Shown here: positions 23,924-31,841 of the stretch, one piece after another | How positions within the stretch are numbered: position 1 is the stretch's first letter | Layout: the number at the start of each line of letters is the position of its first letter | Origin: Sphingomicrobium sp. | Lineage (GTDB): Bacteria > Pseudomonadota > Alphaproteobacteria > Sphingomonadales > Sphingomonadaceae | Reading direction: 5' to 3' | DNA length: 64,000 nt | Assembly: GCA_036563485.1 (NCBI GenBank) | Contig: DATCMI010000001.1 | Span: 2,047,501 to 2,111,500 of the forward strand | The notes under the pieces: generated by a model | Databases searched by the model: none | What the model was told of the DNA's origin: nothing | The model's input: only the letters and a program-made list of their open reading frames with translations | Translations under genes and position numbers: made by a program

Positions 23924-25801
23924 ATGAGGCTTGCCGTTTCCGTATCCGTTCTCGCGCTGGCGCTGACTGCCTGCGCGACCGTTACCACCGCGCCGACCGG
24001 CGCTGCCGTCGCCACTGCCCAGCCTCTGCCGCCGCCGCCCACCGTCGACGAGGGGCCGGTGCCGACCGCCGAGCAGGCGCGCGAGTTCGTGGCCAAGGTC
24101 GAAAAAGACCTGTTCGACTATAGCGTGATCGCCGGCCGCGCGTCGTGGATCAACGCCACTTACATCACCGACGATACCGACGCGGTGAACGCTTATTTCG
24201 GGACCATCGGCACCGAAAAGACGATCGAATATGCGAACGCCGCGGCTCGCTTCTTGAGGACGCCTGGGCTCGACTACGACACCGCCCGCAAGCTCAACAT
24301 TCTGCGCACCGCGCTGGTGCTGCCGGCGCCCTCGACACCCGGCGCCGCGGCCGAGCTGAACGAGATCGCCACCCGGCTTCAGTCGCAATATGGCAAGGGC
24401 CGGGCGACGCTGAACGGCAAGACCATCACCGGCGACGAGGCCGAGGAGCGGATGGGGACGCTCCGCAACCCCGAGCAGCTCAAGGAGGTCTGGACCAGCT
24501 GGCACAACAATGTCGGCCGGCCGATGCGCCAGGATTATGCGCGGATGGTCGACATCGCCAACGCCGGCGCCAAGGAACTCGGCTTCGCCGACACCGGCGC
24601 CTTGTGGCGGTCGAACTACGACATGACCCCGCAGGAATTCTCGGCGATGTACGATCGGCTGTGGAGCGAGATGAAGCCGCTCTACGACCAGCTTCATTGC
24701 TACACGCGGACCAAGCTCAACCAGAAATATGGCTCGGCGGTGCAGCCGGCGACGGGGCCCATCCGCGCCGACCTGCTCGGAAACATGTGGGCCCAGGAGT
24801 GGGGCAATATCTACGACGTCGTCGCGCCGAAAGGCGCGGGCGACATCGGTTACGATCTCACGGACCTGCTAGTGAAGGCGAAGTACACTCCGGAGCAGAT
24901 GGTGAAGACCGGCGAGCGCTTCTACACCTCGATCGGCTTCAACCCGCTGCCCGAAAGCTTCTGGCAACGCTCGCAGATCACTCGGCCGCGGGACCGCGAA
25001 GTCATCTGCCACGCCTCGGCGTGGGACCTCGACAACAAGGAAGACCTGCGGATCAAGATGTGCACGCGGGTCAATGCCGACGACTTCGTGACCATCCACC
25101 ACGAGCTCGGCCATAATTTCTACCAGCGCGCCTACAATCAGCAGCCCTATCTCTACCTCAATGGCGCCAACGACGGCTTCCACGAGGCGATCGGCGACTT
25201 CATCGCTTTGTCGGTGACGCCCGAATATCTGGTGCAGATCGGCCTGTTGGACCGCTCGCGGGTGCCGTCCGCGGACAAGGACACCGGCCTGCTGCTGCGC
25301 CAGGCAATGGACAAGGTCGCCTTCCTGCCGTTCGGCCTGCTGGTCGACAAATGGCGCTGGGGCGTGTTCGACGGCTCGATTCCGTCGAGCGGCTATGAAG
25401 CGGGCTGGACCAGCCTGCGCCAGCAGTACCAGGGCATCGTCCCGCCGGTGCCGCGGACGGAGGCGGACTTCGACCCCGGCGCCAAATATCACATCCCCGG
25501 CAACACGCCCTATGCCCGCTACTTCCTGGCGCGGATCCTTCAGTTCCAGTTCTACAAGGCGGCCTGCGACATGGCCGGGTGGAAGGGGCCGCTCCACCGC
25601 TGCAGCTTCTACGGCAACAAGCAGGTCGGCCAGCGGCTGAACCAGATGCTGGCGCTCGGCGCATCGCGGCCGTGGCCGGAAGCGCTCGAGGCATTCACCG
25701 GCACCCGTGAGATGTCCGGCAAGCCGATGCTGGAATATTTCGCGCCGCTGCAGGCCTGGCTCGAAAAGCAGAACGCCGGCCAGCAGTGCGGCTGGTCCTG
25801 A
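23924..25801 (+). CDS. M2 family peptidyl-dipeptidase lipoprotein (ACE-like)
   Basis: A 625-residue protein. The ATG at 23924 follows a GGAGAGAAG Shine-Dalgarno site and opens a lipoprotein signal (lipobox LTAC, Cys near residue 17). The rest is one large helical M2 domain. The zinc motif HELGH is at 393-397 with the third ligand expected in the downstream NDGFHEAIGD segment. Late ARYFLARILQFQFYKA and NTPYA motifs match ACE-type enzymes, which release C-terminal dipeptides. It should sit on the periplasmic face of a membrane. A strong hairpin follows. Confidence 0.92.
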   Translation: MRLAVSVSVLALALTACATVTTAPTGAAVATAQPLPPPPTVDEGPVPTAEQAREFVAKVEKDLFDYSVIAGRASWINATYITDDTDAVNAYFGTIGTEKTIEYANAAARFLRTPGLDYDTARKLNILRTALVLPAPSTPGAAAELNEIATRLQSQYGKGRATLNGKTITGDEAEERMGTLRNPEQLKEVWTSWHNNVGRPMRQDYARMVDIANAGAKELGFADTGALWRSNYDMTPQEFSAMYDRLWSEMKPLYDQLHCYTRTKLNQKYGSAVQPATGPIRADLLGNMWAQEWGNIYDVVAPKGAGDIGYDLTDLLVKAKYTPEQMVKTGERFYTSIGFNPLPESFWQRSQITRPRDREVICHASAWDLDNKEDLRIKMCTRVNADDFVTIHHELGHNFYQRAYNQQPYLYLNGANDGFHEAIGDFIALSVTPEYLVQIGLLDRSRVPSADKDTGLLLRQAMDKVAFLPFGLLVDKWRWGVFDGSIPSSGYEAGWTSLRQQYQGIVPPVPRTEADFDPGAKYHIPGNTPYARYFLARILQFQFYKAACDMAGWKGPLHRCSFYGNKQVGQRLNQMLALGASRPWPEALEAFTGTREMSGKPMLEYFAPLQAWLEKQNAGQQCGWS

Positions 25802-25812
25802 TTTACGGATGA

Positions 25813-25845
25813 AAAAAGGGGCGCCCCGGAAGGCGCCCCTTGTCT
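25813..25845. terminator. Bidirectional intrinsic terminator
   Basis: GGGGCGCC (25818-25825) pairs with GGCGCCCC (25832-25839) across a 6-nt loop. The six A residues at 25812-25817 become a U-run for minus-strand transcripts, and TTGTCT follows on the plus strand. It lies between convergent genes and can end both. Confidence 0.85.
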
Positions 25846-25865
25846 CGTCTAGCAGCGGCCAGCGT

Positions 25866-26330
25866 TTAGCTGGTCGGCGTGCCCGAACCGCCGGTGCTGG
25901 CGCCCAGGCCGGCATTGCCGCCGCCGGTCTCGCTCATGCCGCCGGTCATGGTCTTACGGCTACCGGCCGAGCGGCTGGTCCGCGCCGAGGTGCTGCCCAT
26001 GCTGGCCGGGCTGTCGTTCCCGGCGCCCGTCGTCAGGCCGCCGGTGTCGTCCTCGCTCCAGCTCGACGAATTGCCGCCGCCGAAGTTCATGTTCTGCGTC
26101 CACTCGCCGATCTGGTCGCTGAGGTTGGTGATCTGGTCGCTGATCTGGTTGCGGCGCGACCACAGGAACACGCCTGCGCCGACCGCCGCCGCGGCAGCCG
26201 CCGCAGCCGCCACCGGCCGCTCACGGGCCAGCTCGCGCACGCCGCCGCTATATTGGTTGCGGCCTTCCGGATTGTTGTTCCGGCCGCGGTTGTTGTTGCT
26301 GTTGTTCCGACTTCCGCTGTTTCTTGCCAT
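25866..26330 (-). CDS. Asn/Gly/Ser-rich single-pass membrane protein
   Basis: A 154-residue protein. The first 30 residues are rich in Asn, Arg and Gly; one Ala-rich membrane segment (about 39-57) is followed by SRRNQISDQI, a short amphipathic stretch with repeated 'ISDQI' spacing, then a long Ser/Thr/Gly tail with no fold. The layout (hydrophilic, one Ala/Gly helix, low-complexity tail) recalls small stress-induced membrane proteins, but no family is recognised. A GAGGAGAG Shine-Dalgarno site precedes the ATG. A possible EcfG-type promoter lies about 45 nt upstream. Confidence 0.72.
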   Translation of the reverse strand: MARNSGSRNNSNNNRGRNNNPEGRNQYSGGVRELARERPVAAAAAAAAAVGAGVFLWSRRNQISDQITNLSDQIGEWTQNMNFGGGNSSSWSEDDTGGLTTGAGNDSPASMGSTSARTSRSAGSRKTMTGGMSETGGGNAGLGASTGGSGTPTS

Positions 26331-26373
26331 TTTCGGCTCTCCTCTTGATGTTGTTACGCTCTCAATCTGACCA

Positions 26374-26398
26374 AACGACTGAAAGCGCCCGCCGTTCG
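26374..26398 (-). promoter_or_regulatory. Possible EcfG-type (general stress) promoter
   Basis: On the minus strand CGAAC is followed by a 16-nt spacer and CGTT, close to the alphaproteobacterial EcfG consensus GGAAC-N16/17-CGTT with one mismatch in the -35. It lies 44 nt upstream of the Asn-rich membrane protein ATG. A single short match of this kind can arise by chance. Confidence 0.3.
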
Positions 26399-26449
26399 CC
26401 GCAATCGGGCGCGGAGCGGTGAGGAGAGCCGCCGCAGCGGTGAAAGGCG

Positions 26450-26938
26450 TCAGCCGTTGCCCAGTTGCTCCAGCATATATTCGGCGCTCGACGCACGATA
26501 TTCGCCGGGCGCCTCGACGTTGAGCTGCTCGACGACGCCGTCGTTGACGATCATCGAGTAGCGCTGCGAACGCTTGCCCATGCCGAACTTGCTGCCGTCC
26601 ATCGCCAGCCCGGTCGCTTCGGTGAATTCGCCATTGCCGTCGGCGATCATGACGATGTCCTCGCTGCCGTCGCGCTGGCCCCAGGCGCTCATCACGAACG
26701 CGTCGTTGACCGAAATGCAGGCGATCTCGTCGACGCCCTTGCCCTTAAGGTCGCCGGCCTTTTCGACGTATGATGGCAGGTGACGCGCCGAGCAGGTCGG
26801 GGTGAAGGCGCCGGGAACCGCGAACAGCGCAACCTTCTTGCCGGCGAAATAGTCGCTGCTGCTGGTCGGCTTCGGACCGTCGGCCGTCGCGATCGTCAGC
26901 TGCACGTCGGGAAGGCGGTCGCCCACATTGATCGTCAT
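26450..26938 (-). CDS. Peroxiredoxin (Prx5/AhpE-like)
   Basis: A 162-residue thiol peroxidase of the Prx5 (type II, PMP20-like) group. The peroxidatic Cys is Cys49 in VPGAFTPTCS, with the conserved Thr and Pro before it and the later GQRDGSE and GKRSQRYSMIV segments. It reduces hydrogen peroxide and organic peroxides in the cytoplasm using a thiol donor. The ATG at 26938 was chosen for its AGGAGAA site; a longer start at 26956 exists. It is transcribed away from the yqgE gene. Confidence 0.93.
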   Translation of the reverse strand: MTINVGDRLPDVQLTIATADGPKPTSSSDYFAGKKVALFAVPGAFTPTCSARHLPSYVEKAGDLKGKGVDEIACISVNDAFVMSAWGQRDGSEDIVMIADGNGEFTEATGLAMDGSKFGMGKRSQRYSMIVNDGVVEQLNVEAPGEYRASSAEYMLEQLGNG

Positions 26939-27030
26939 TTCGGTTCTCCTGGACAAAGGAACAAGTCGAAGCGGCCAATAGGCTCGGCATATGACAGCTT
27001 CAACACTTGCCCGGCGAAGCCCGCCGTCGC

Positions 27031-27618
27031 ATGACCGAGGGCATGGTCGAGCAGCCGAGTTTCCTGTCCGGCAAGTTGCTCCTGGCGATGCCGGGGATGG
27101 CCGATCCGCGCTTCGAGCGCGCTGTCATCGCCATGTGCGTGCATGACGAAAATGGCGCGATCGGCGTCGGCATCGGCCACAAGCGCGCGGGCATGAGCTT
27201 CCGCGGGCTGCTCCGCCAGCTGGAGATCGACCCGGGCAAGGCGCCCGACTGTGCGGTTCACCACGGCGGGCCGGTGGAGCCCGGGCGCGGCTTCGTCCTC
27301 CATTCCACCGACTGGGGCGGACAGGATACGGTTCAGGTCAACGGCGGGGGTGGCGAGCTGTTCGGCATGACCGGCACCATCGACGTCCTTCGCGCCATTG
27401 CCGAAGGCCGCGGCCCGTCCAAGTGGATCGCCTCGCTCGGCTATGCCGGCTGGGGCGAGAGGCAGCTGGACGAGGAGATGACCCGCCACGGCTGGTTCGC
27501 CGCGAATGCGGACGCGAAGATCCTGTTCGACACGCCGACCGACGAGCGCTGGGCCGCGGCGTTCAAGGCGGAAGGCGTCGATCCGCGCCTGCTCACCAGC
27601 GAGACCGGCGTGGCCTGA
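27031..27618 (+). CDS. YqgE/AlgH family protein
   Basis: A 195-residue protein of the UPF0301 (YqgE/AlgH) family. Motifs are LSGKLLLAMPGMADPRFERAV at the start, HGGPVEPGRGFVLHS, and the late SLGYAGWGERQLDEE helix. The fold is known but the biochemical role is not; AlgH affects alginate regulation in pseudomonads. Starts at 27031 or 27043 are both plausible. Confidence 0.93.
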   Translation: MTEGMVEQPSFLSGKLLLAMPGMADPRFERAVIAMCVHDENGAIGVGIGHKRAGMSFRGLLRQLEIDPGKAPDCAVHHGGPVEPGRGFVLHSTDWGGQDTVQVNGGGGELFGMTGTIDVLRAIAEGRGPSKWIASLGYAGWGERQLDEEMTRHGWFAANADAKILFDTPTDERWAAAFKAEGVDPRLLTSETGVA

Positions 27619-27903
27619 GGGAAGGAGTCGCGAAAGTCACAAAGTTCGTGCCCGTTGACCTCGGCAGCATCGCCACGCCCCTTCGCGGCAGCTGTTTGCA
27701 ACCGCTCATTGTGTGACCTTCGAACGACGATCGGCGTCCCAGCCCCCGGCCACGAGCGGCTGATCCAAGTTGTTGAAAACAAGCGTCGCGAGGCAGAGTA
27801 ACAGGTCGGCCTAGCAGGCACGTTCCGTGCATCGTTGTTCCGGCGGAATGTATTCGCCTTCTTGCCCCTGACGAGGTAGCTTGCCGCAAGAGGGGACCAG
27901 CTG

Positions 27904-29151
27904 ATGAGCCATAGATCTACGATCGCGGCGGAAGACTTGCTGATCACGGATCAGCTCTACCGCCGTTCACCCAGAGCGGCCGACCTCGAAACCGAACTCG
28001 CCGCATACCGTGAGCTCTCCTCGCTCATGGCTGTTGAACCAGTCGAGGCAATTCAGCGCTTCCTCGATCTGGCGCTTGAGCTGTGCCCGGCTGCAGGGTC
28101 GGCCGGTTTGAGCGAACTGCCGCTCGACGGAGCGTCAGATGCCGTCTTCACCTGGACTGCGATGAGCGGTGCATTCGCACCCTATGTCGGCGGCACCACG
28201 CCACGGGACTTCAGCCCATGTGGTCTCTGCCTCGACCATCATCACACGATCCTGGTTGAGCGCCCTGGCCGTGTTTTCACCTATTTCAACGACGCTGAGC
28301 CGGAGATCATTGAGGGCCTGATCGTGCCTCTGTACGACACCGGGAAGCGGCCGATTGGCACCTTGTGGGTGACCAGCCACGAATATGGGCGACCCTTCGA
28401 CGCAACGGACGCCCGCGTGATGGAGCAGCTCGCTGTCCAGCTGGTCCTCGCCATCAAGCTGCGACGCAAAGCTGCGCTCTACTCGAAGCTCGAAGAAGCC
28501 ATGCACGACAAGGACGTTCTGGTGCACGAGGTTCGTCACCGCGTGAAGAACATGATCCAGATGACCTCAGCTTTGCTGGTGCTGCAGGAGCGCGGTGTTC
28601 AATCTGGCGAAGCGCGCTCGGCGCTGCGTGAGGCCCAGAACCGCTTGCTCGTCCTCGCTAGCGTCTACGAAGCCCTTCTTCTCCCGGATGCCGATGCTCG
28701 GCGTGTCGACTTGGCTGCCTTGATCAAGAACTTGGCAGCAGCCCTGAAGGGGAGCGGCTCGCAAGGCGACGGCGTGGAGATCACAACCGATTGCGACGAA
28801 GCACTTCTGGGAGTGTCGCACGCGGTGCCGGTTGGTCTCTTCGTCAATGAAGCCATCACGAACGCACTCAAGCACGCTTTCAACGGACGCTCTTCCGGAC
28901 GTGTGGACATTCAGTTGCGCAAGTCAGGCACTCAATGCGTTCTGGTCGTTCGCGACGACGGGAGCGGCTTCGATACTCCGGCGCGCAAGGGTAGCTTGGG
29001 CATGCGGTTGATGAAGAGTCTTGCCCGCCAAGTCGGCGGCCGCATGTCGATCGACGGCGCAAGCGGAACCACGGTGCGGCTCGAGTGGGAGTGCGAAGAC
29101 GACGCCGCAATGGGTACAGAGCTTTCCCACGCAGCACTCCAACCGGCGTAA
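27904..29151 (+). CDS. HWE/HisKA_2-type sensor histidine kinase with GAF domain
   Basis: A 415-residue soluble protein. Residues about 45-185 form a GAF-type sensor with FSPCGLCLDHH and a late VPLYDTGKRPIGTLWV strand, typical of this kinase group. The HisKA_2 region has HEVRHRVKNMIQM with the phospho-acceptor His at 212. The ATPase domain has NEAITNALKHAF (N box) and DDGSGF, with a late SLGMRLM loop. Kinases of this class often feed the PhyR/EcfG general stress response or light/redox signalling. No response regulator is next to it; a Crp/Fnr gene follows after 384 nt. Confidence 0.9.
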   Translation: MSHRSTIAAEDLLITDQLYRRSPRAADLETELAAYRELSSLMAVEPVEAIQRFLDLALELCPAAGSAGLSELPLDGASDAVFTWTAMSGAFAPYVGGTTPRDFSPCGLCLDHHHTILVERPGRVFTYFNDAEPEIIEGLIVPLYDTGKRPIGTLWVTSHEYGRPFDATDARVMEQLAVQLVLAIKLRRKAALYSKLEEAMHDKDVLVHEVRHRVKNMIQMTSALLVLQERGVQSGEARSALREAQNRLLVLASVYEALLLPDADARRVDLAALIKNLAAALKGSGSQGDGVEITTDCDEALLGVSHAVPVGLFVNEAITNALKHAFNGRSSGRVDIQLRKSGTQCVLVVRDDGSGFDTPARKGSLGMRLMKSLARQVGGRMSIDGASGTTVRLEWECEDDAAMGTELSHAALQPA

Positions 29152-29535
29152 TTCCTTCCAGCGAACGCTGCCGTCGTGCGCTTTGGATGATCGTTTCGCG
29201 ACAATGTCAGCAGAAGTCAGCTAGAGCGTACCTTGATGGCCTCCGAGTAGCTCACCCGCGCGACCAGGACGCGGTATTCATCCGCGATCTTAATGTATCG
29301 GAGAGATCCATCTATCCGCGCTTCACGTCGACGCTGATTATGGATTGAGCGCCTTGCGCGCGCCCGAGAATAGCGGCTTGCCAAGCTTGGTAGTTCAGCG
29401 CCCGCGCCAATCTCCTCACCCCAGAGCTCATGCACCCAAATAGTAGTTGTGCACTGGGCTGTCCCGGCAAACGCTGCGGGTATCGCCATTAACGCCAATC
29501 AAGCTTAATAACGGCTGGTGCAAACGAATGCTTCA
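29152..29535. other. Intergenic region between HWE kinase and Crp/Fnr gene
   Basis: No gene is supported. A minus-strand open frame at 29217-29498 lacks a Shine-Dalgarno site and a recognisable fold. Base composition is less GC-rich than the flanking housekeeping genes. The promoter for the regulator gene probably lies in the A/T-richer last 60 bases, but no clear -35/-10 pair or Fnr box (TTGAT-N4-ATCAA) was found. Confidence 0.4.
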
Positions 29536-30258
29536 ATGAGCGAGAGCCCACTTGTAAGAAAGCTACGTACTGTCGCCGACTTGAATGCCGACGAGGTCGA
29601 TGCTCTCAACGCATTGAGCAAGCGAGTTGAACGAATAAAGCGCCGTGACGACATCATCAGTGAAGGGGATCGACCAGAGTTTGTTCATCTGATGATCGAG
29701 GGGTGGGCAGCTCGTTATAAGATTCTGCCTGATGGTTCTCGCCAGATAATGGCGATCCTGATCCCCGGCGACTTCTGCGATCTTCACGTCACGATTTTGG
29801 GCGAGATGGACCACGGCATTGTCGCACTGTCCCCGTGCAAGGTAGCTTACGTCGTGCCCGGCGACCTCGACGCACTCACCTCAGAAAACAGCCGACTTGC
29901 TCGTGCGTTATGGTGGGCCACTCTCCTGGACGAGGGCGTCCTGCGGTCGTGGATTGTGAGCGTTGGTCGCCGAGATGCGCACGAGCGTGTCGCCCATCTC
30001 CTTTGCGAGATGCACACGAAAATGACCATGATCGGGCTTGTTCATGGCGACCGGCTTGCGCTCCCGCTGACACAGGATGAACTTGCTGATGCGACCGGCC
30101 TGACCAGCGTACACGTCAACAGGACACTCCAGCAACTTCGCAGTGAAAACCTGATTGAGATCGGAAGCGGGAGCCTGACCGTGCTCGACGTCGCCCGCTT
30201 GCGGGACGCGGCTGGGTTCAACCCGAACTACCTCCACGCGAAGCGGCAGATCCGGTAG
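29536..30258 (+). CDS. Crp/Fnr family transcriptional regulator
   Basis: A 240-residue protein. A cyclic-nucleotide-binding-type beta-roll (about 20-125) includes FVHLMIEGWAARYKILPDGSRQI and ILIPGDFCDLHV, followed by the dimer helix. The C-terminal winged helix (about 150-225) has the HTH sequence LTQDELADATGLTSVHVNRTL. The N-terminal Cys cluster of oxygen-sensing FNR is absent, so the signal is not an Fe-S cluster of that type. The ATG at 29536 is chosen over an in-frame GTG at 29518; neither has a strong Shine-Dalgarno site. It sits alone, upstream of ahcY. Confidence 0.9.
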   Translation: MSESPLVRKLRTVADLNADEVDALNALSKRVERIKRRDDIISEGDRPEFVHLMIEGWAARYKILPDGSRQIMAILIPGDFCDLHVTILGEMDHGIVALSPCKVAYVVPGDLDALTSENSRLARALWWATLLDEGVLRSWIVSVGRRDAHERVAHLLCEMHTKMTMIGLVHGDRLALPLTQDELADATGLTSVHVNRTLQQLRSENLIEIGSGSLTVLDVARLRDAAGFNPNYLHAKRQIR

Positions 30259-30281
30259 CCGCTACGCTCGGCCGCTCCAGC

Positions 30282-30305
30282 ACATATAAAGCTTTCCTTA
30301 TATGT
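30282..30305. promoter_or_regulatory. Palindromic operator upstream of ahcY (SahR-like)
   Basis: ACATATAA-N8-TTATATGT is a perfect 8-bp inverted repeat, 70 nt before the ahcY start, and contains TATAAA. Its form (ATAT-rich arms around AAG/CTT-like centres) resembles operators of SahR, an ArsR-family regulator of S-adenosylhomocysteine and methionine-cycle genes in Proteobacteria. Assignment to SahR is inference. Confidence 0.55.
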
Positions 30306-30375
30306 CGCCCTCGGCTAGTGGCCGCGCATCGGCGCCCGGTACGGCGCGGTCATTCATTCATTCGGAGAATCTTAC

Positions 30376-31788
30376 GTGGCGACGCAGGTGGAAACCCGCT
30401 TCAACGACTATGTTGTGAAGGACATCGGCCTTGCCGATTTCGGCCGCAAGGAGATCGAGATCGCCGAGACGGAGATGCCGGGCCTGATGGCGCTCCGCTC
30501 CGAATATGGCGCGTCGAAGCCGCTGAAGGGCGCGCGGATCACCGGTTCGCTGCACATGACGATCCAGACCGCGGTGCTGATCGAGACGCTGATCGAGCTC
30601 GGCGCCGAAGTGCGCTGGGCCAGCTGCAACATCTTTTCGACCCAGGACCATGCCGCCGCGGCGATCGCAGCGCGCAACATCCCGGTGTTCGCGATCAAGG
30701 GCGAGACGCTCGAGGAATATTGGCAATATGTCGAGCGCATCTTTGACTGGGGAAGCGACCAGACCTGCAACATGATCCTGGACGATGGCGGCGACGCGAC
30801 GATGTTCGCCCTATGGGGCGCGCGCGTCGAGGCAGGCGAGGAGCTGTTCGCGCCGTCGAACGAGGAAGAGGAAGTGTTCGTCGCGACGCTTCAGCGCTTC
30901 ATCAAGGAGCGTCCGGGCTACCTCACCAAGACGGTCGAGACGATCAAGGGCGTGTCGGAAGAAACGACCACCGGCGTCCACCGCCTCTATGACCTCGCCA
31001 AGAAGGGCAAGCTCCCGTTCCCGGCGATCAACGTCAACGACAGCGTCACCAAGTCGAAGTTCGACAATCTCTACGGCTGCAAGGAGTCGCTGGTCGACGC
31101 GATCCGCCGCGCGACCGACGTGATGCTGGCCGGCAAGGTTGCCTGCGTCGCCGGCTTCGGCGATGTCGGCAAGGGCTCGGCCGCTAGCTTACGCAACGGC
31201 GGCGCGCGCGTCCTTGTGACCGAAATCGACCCGATCTGCGCGCTGCAGGCGGCGATGGAAGGCTATGAAGTCGTGACGATGGAAGAGGCGACCCAGCGCG
31301 CCGACATCTTTGTCACCGCGACCGGCAACATGGACGTCATCACGCTCGACCACATGCGGGCGATGAAGAACATGGCGATCGTCTGCAACATCGGCCACTT
31401 CGACAGCGAGATCCAGATCGGTGCGCTGTCCAACATGAAGTGGACCGAGATCAAGCCGCAGGTCGACGAGGTCGAATTCCCGGACGGCAAGAAGATCATC
31501 GTCCTGTCGAAGGGCCGGCTGGTGAACCTCGGCAATGCGACCGGGCACCCGAGCTTCGTCATGAGCAGCAGCTTCACCAACCAGGTGCTGGCGCAGATCG
31601 AGCTGTGGCAGAACACCGACCAGTACAAGAACGACGTCTATGTGCTGCCGAAGCACCTCGACGAGAAGGTCGCGGCGCTTCACCTCGACAAGCTGGGCGT
31701 GAAGCTGACCAAGCTCAACGACAAGCAGGCCGCCTATATCGGCGTGACGCCGGAAGGGCCGTTCAAGCCCGAGCACTACCGCTACTAA
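30376..31788 (+). CDS. ahcY: Adenosylhomocysteinase
   Basis: A 470-residue NAD-dependent enzyme that hydrolyses S-adenosylhomocysteine to adenosine and homocysteine, recycling the by-product of methylation. Motifs are [36 protein letters not shown], the NAD-binding [24 protein letters not shown] and the C-terminal KPEHYRY. It has the roughly 40-residue insertion typical of the long bacterial form. GTG start at 30376 (the next in-frame ATG is far into the fold). A palindromic operator lies upstream. Confidence 0.97.
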   Translation: MATQVETRFNDYVVKDIGLADFGRKEIEIAETEMPGLMALRSEYGASKPLKGARITGSLHMTIQTAVLIETLIELGAEVRWASCNIFSTQDHAAAAIAARNIPVFAIKGETLEEYWQYVERIFDWGSDQTCNMILDDGGDATMFALWGARVEAGEELFAPSNEEEEVFVATLQRFIKERPGYLTKTVETIKGVSEETTTGVHRLYDLAKKGKLPFPAINVNDSVTKSKFDNLYGCKESLVDAIRRATDVMLAGKVACVAGFGDVGKGSAASLRNGGARVLVTEIDPICALQAAMEGYEVVTMEEATQRADIFVTATGNMDVITLDHMRAMKNMAIVCNIGHFDSEIQIGALSNMKWTEIKPQVDEVEFPDGKKIIVLSKGRLVNLGNATGHPSFVMSSSFTNQVLAQIELWQNTDQYKNDVYVLPKHLDEKVAALHLDKLGVKLTKLNDKQAAYIGVTPEGPFKPEHYRY

Positions 31789-31809
31789 GCGAAATTGCTG
31801 CTGCACCCG

Positions 31810-31836
31810 CCGCATCACCGCCCTAAGGTGATGCGG
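31810..31836 (+). terminator. Hairpin between ahcY and divL
   Basis: CCGCATCACC (31810-31819) pairs perfectly with GGTGATGCGG (31827-31836) across a 7-nt loop, 21 nt after the ahcY stop. No U-run follows on either strand, so it could be an RNA-stabilising 3' end or a weak terminator. It also lies 5 nt before the proposed divL GTG and may mask that start. Confidence 0.5.
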
Positions 31837-31841
31837 ATGGG

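Noticed and set aside
29217-29498. Minus-strand open frame of 93 codons between the HWE kinase and the Crp/Fnr gene
   Set aside because: No ribosome-binding site, no recognisable fold, signal or motif, and its codon pattern does not look coding.
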